A stretch of DNA of 64,000 nt from Johnsonella sp. (GTDB lineage Bacteria; Bacillota; Clostridia; Lachnospirales; Lachnospiraceae), in contig JAUMWW010000011.1 in assembly GCA_030529445.1 (NCBI GenBank), positions 1 through 64,000 on the forward strand. Reading direction: 5' to 3'. A model generated the notes under the pieces. The model saw nothing but the letters and a program-made list of their open reading frames with translations, ran no database searches and was not told the origin of the DNA. Of this stretch, positions 61,950 through 64,000 are shown piece after piece (position 1 is the stretch's first letter; each line of letters begins with the position of its first letter). The translations under genes were made by a program, and so were the position numbers.

Positions 61950-64000
61950 CTATGCCTTATCCCTTTCCCGAAAAGAAGAAAGCTGCTTTTTAATCTGTTC
62001 CATCATCGCCTCGTATTTTTCAAGCTTTGCCCTCTCTTCTTCAATCTTTGCTGCGGGAGCCTTGCCGACGAAGCTCGGATTTCCGAGCATTCCTCTGACT
62101 CTTGCAAGCTCGGCTTCCATTTTCTTTTCTTCTTTTTCGAGTCTTTCTATTTCTTTTTTGATATCGACCAGATCCTCCAGAGGAAGATAGATATCCGCTC
62201 CGGGCACAAACGCGCTGAGCGCATCGGAAGCGATTCCCTCCTTATCCTCCTGTACCAGCAGCTTCTCCGCTCCTGCCAGCGCCGCAAAAAACTCCCTTGA
62301 TTCTTCAAATATCTTTCGTATCTGCTCATCTTTCGATACGATGCATACGGTAATCTTTCTCGAGGGCGGCACATTCATCGAGCTTCTCACCCCTCTGATG
62401 CTCTTTACGACTTCTTTGATCGTCTCGACGGCTCTTTCCTCCTCCCGGTAAAACGCAGGCAGAGCAGCGGGATCTTCTCCCTCCTTGCAATGCTTCGGCC
62501 ATTGAGAGACCATAATGCTCTCCTCATCTTCAAAAAGATTACAGTATATCTCCTCGGTGATAAAGGGCATAAAGGGATGGAGCAGCTTTAATAAATCCCT
62601 GAGCACCTCGCGCAGGGCAAAGAGCGCCGCCGGACGGCTCCGATCCTCCTTGTTCCAGATCCTGGGCTTAAGCATTTCTATATACCAGTCGCAGTATTCT
62701 TCCCAACTGAAATCATAGATCTTTGAAAGCGCAATGCCGAGCTCGTACTTATCCAGATTATCCGTTACCTCCTTGATCAGGGCGTTGAGCTTTGAAAACA
62801 TCCACCTGTCCTCCGGTCGGAACAAAGCGCTTTCCCTGAGAGAGGCAAGGCTTGCTTTTTCTCTCCCCTCCGAATCCTCTTCCATATGCATCATGATAAA
62901 TCTGGAGGCATTCCAGATCTTATTGGCAAAATTTCTGCTCGCTTCCACTCTTTCGATATAAAACCTCATATCGTTGCCGGGCGCGTTTCCCGTGATCAAG
63001 GTCATACGAAGCGCATCCGCGCCGTACCGGTCGATGATCTCCAAGGGATCGATTCCGTTTCCCAAAGACTTGCTCATTTTCCTTCCCTGAGAGTCTCTGA
63101 CAAGCCCGTGAATGAGTACCGTATGAAATGGCGTCTTTCCCGTCTGTTCGATTCCCGAAAAGACCATTCTCACTACCCAGAAAAAAATAATATCATAGCC
63201 GGTTACCAAAACATCCGTGGGATAGAAATAATCCATCTCCTCGGAAGAATTCGGCCATCCCAAGGTGGAAAACGGCCATAGCGCGGAAGAAAACCAGGTA
63301 TCCAGCGTATCCTCATCCTGGATAAACTCTTTGCATCCGCATTTCGCACAGCACTCGGGCTTTTCTCTCTCCACCCTCAGTTCGCCGCAGGAGGAACAAT
63401 AATATGCCGGAATCCTATGTCCCCACCAAAGCTGTCTGGAGATACACCAGTCTTTGATATTCTCCAGCCAGTGAAGATAGGTTTTGGAAAAGCTTTCCGG
63501 CACGAAGCGCAGACTCTGATTATGAATCGCCTCTATCGCGGGTTTTGCCATCTCTTCCATCCGAACAAACCACTGAGGCTTTACCATGGGCTCGACTACC
63601 GTCTTGCATCTGTCATGTGTGCCCACGCTATGGGAATGAGGAAGGATCTTTACCAGATATCCCTCCTTCTCCAGATCTCTTACGATGGCTTTTCTTGCTT
63701 CATAACGATCCATTCCGTGATAGGGCGAGCCCTCGAGATGGATTCTCGCCTCATCATCCATAATGCTGATGACGGGCAGATCATGGCGCTTTCCTACCTC
63801 AAAATCGTTTGGGTCATGAGCAGGGGTGATCTTCACGCAGCCCGTCCCGAACTCCTGATCAACATACTCATCCTCAATCAGCGGTATCTTTCTTCCCGTC
63901 AGAGGAAGGAGCAGCATCTTTCCGATCAGATTGCGGTACCTCTTATCCTTAGGATTTACGGCAACCGCGGTATCTCCGAGCATGGTTTCCGGTCTGGTCG
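61950..64000 (-). CDS. valS: Valyl-tRNA synthetase (5' end missing)
   Basis: The C-terminal ~683 residues of a class I synthetase that charges tRNA-Val; the rest lies past the right edge. Part of the CP1 editing domain is at the right (TPAHDPNDFEVGKRH). Then a Cys4 zinc site (CSSCGELRVEREKPECCAKCGC), DTWFSSALWPFSTLGWP, VTGYDIIFFWVVRM, and KMSKSLGN, the KMSKS loop. The anticodon-binding domain follows, and the last ~65 residues are the coiled coil (DIKKEIERLEKEEKKMEAEL) typical of ValS. The 48-aa ORF starts 32 bases after its stop. Confidence 0.96.
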   Translation of the reverse strand, partial: TRPETMLGDTAVAVNPKDKRYRNLIGKMLLLPLTGRKIPLIEDEYVDQEFGTGCVKITPAHDPNDFEVGKRHDLPVISIMDDEARIHLEGSPYHGMDRYEARKAIVRDLEKEGYLVKILPHSHSVGTHDRCKTVVEPMVKPQWFVRMEEMAKPAIEAIHNQSLRFVPESFSKTYLHWLENIKDWCISRQLWWGHRIPAYYCSSCGELRVEREKPECCAKCGCKEFIQDEDTLDTWFSSALWPFSTLGWPNSSEEMDYFYPTDVLVTGYDIIFFWVVRMVFSGIEQTGKTPFHTVLIHGLVRDSQGRKMSKSLGNGIDPLEIIDRYGADALRMTLITGNAPGNDMRFYIERVEASRNFANKIWNASRFIMMHMEEDSEGREKASLASLRESALFRPEDRWMFSKLNALIKEVTDNLDKYELGIALSKIYDFSWEEYCDWYIEMLKPRIWNKEDRSRPAALFALREVLRDLLKLLHPFMPFITEEIYCNLFEDEESIMVSQWPKHCKEGEDPAALPAFYREEERAVETIKEVVKSIRGVRSSMNVPPSRKITVCIVSKDEQIRKIFEESREFFAALAGAEKLLVQEDKEGIASDALSAFVPGADIYLPLEDLVDIKKEIERLEKEEKKMEAELARVRGMLGNPSFVGKAPAAKIEEERAKLEKYEAMMEQIKKQLSSFRERDKA

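Overview
The window looks like chromosome from a low-to-mid GC Gram-positive anaerobe of the Clostridia, most likely a Lachnospiraceae-type organism. This rests on PolC-type DNA polymerase III, the MEP (IspG/Dxr) isoprenoid route, strong AGGAGG-type ribosome binding sites, textbook TTGACA/TATAAT promoters, a long (about 404-residue) PRPP synthetase, and no outer-membrane or LPS genes. Genus cannot be fixed from the sequence alone. Almost every gene is on the minus strand; only prs and a class A penicillin-binding protein read on the plus strand.

Layout, left to right. 1-4.2 kb: the end of a membrane-anchored C39-like peptidase, a lipo-anchorless secreted protein made of two almost identical 149-residue repeats, an ECF sigma factor with its membrane partner, a methyltransferase gene remnant, and a tRNA-Leu(CAG) with its own promoter and terminator. 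4.2-9.8 kb: aroQ-aroE-yqeG-nrdR, then the methionine importer metN-metI-metQ, preceded by a promoter, a 33-codon methionine-rich leader peptide and a terminator (a probable transcription attenuator). 9.8-24.5 kb: pepV, then the conserved envelope/translation/replication cluster pyrH-frr-uppS-cdsA-dxr-rseP-ispG-polC, and upstream of it an LprI-like protein and a beta-CASP metallo-hydrolase.

24.6-40.3 kb is a cell-surface glycan locus of 14 genes. It appears to be one transcription unit bounded by a promoter at 40.3 kb and a terminator at 24.6 kb. It holds an HddA-like sugar kinase, three family 2 glycosyltransferases, an ABC-2 permease with an ATPase, PLP enzymes, a WbqC-like protein, a SIS isomerase and a polytopic GT39-like protein. 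Three proteins are unusual fusions: ABC ATPase + nucleotidyltransferase + kinase in one chain, GT2 + a GT9-like domain, and ATP-grasp + HAD. This is the most accessory and most novel part of the window.

40.4-45.2 kb: a complete branched-chain amino acid importer (livJ-livH-livM-livG-livF). 45.3-49.9 kb: a DUF512/radical-SAM-like gene with der, plsY and gpsA. 50-55 kb: divergent prs, then purC, purB and purA (nucleotide synthesis). 55-57.5 kb: dapA-dapB (lysine/peptidoglycan precursor) and a YigZ-family protein. 57.6-64 kb: a bifunctional PBP1A-type enzyme, a 69-nt near-perfect palindrome serving as shared terminator, a TPR membrane protein with an overlapping 48-residue small ORF, and the C-terminal two thirds or so of valS running off the right edge.

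No CRISPR array, transposase, integrase, phage gene, rRNA or origin was found.
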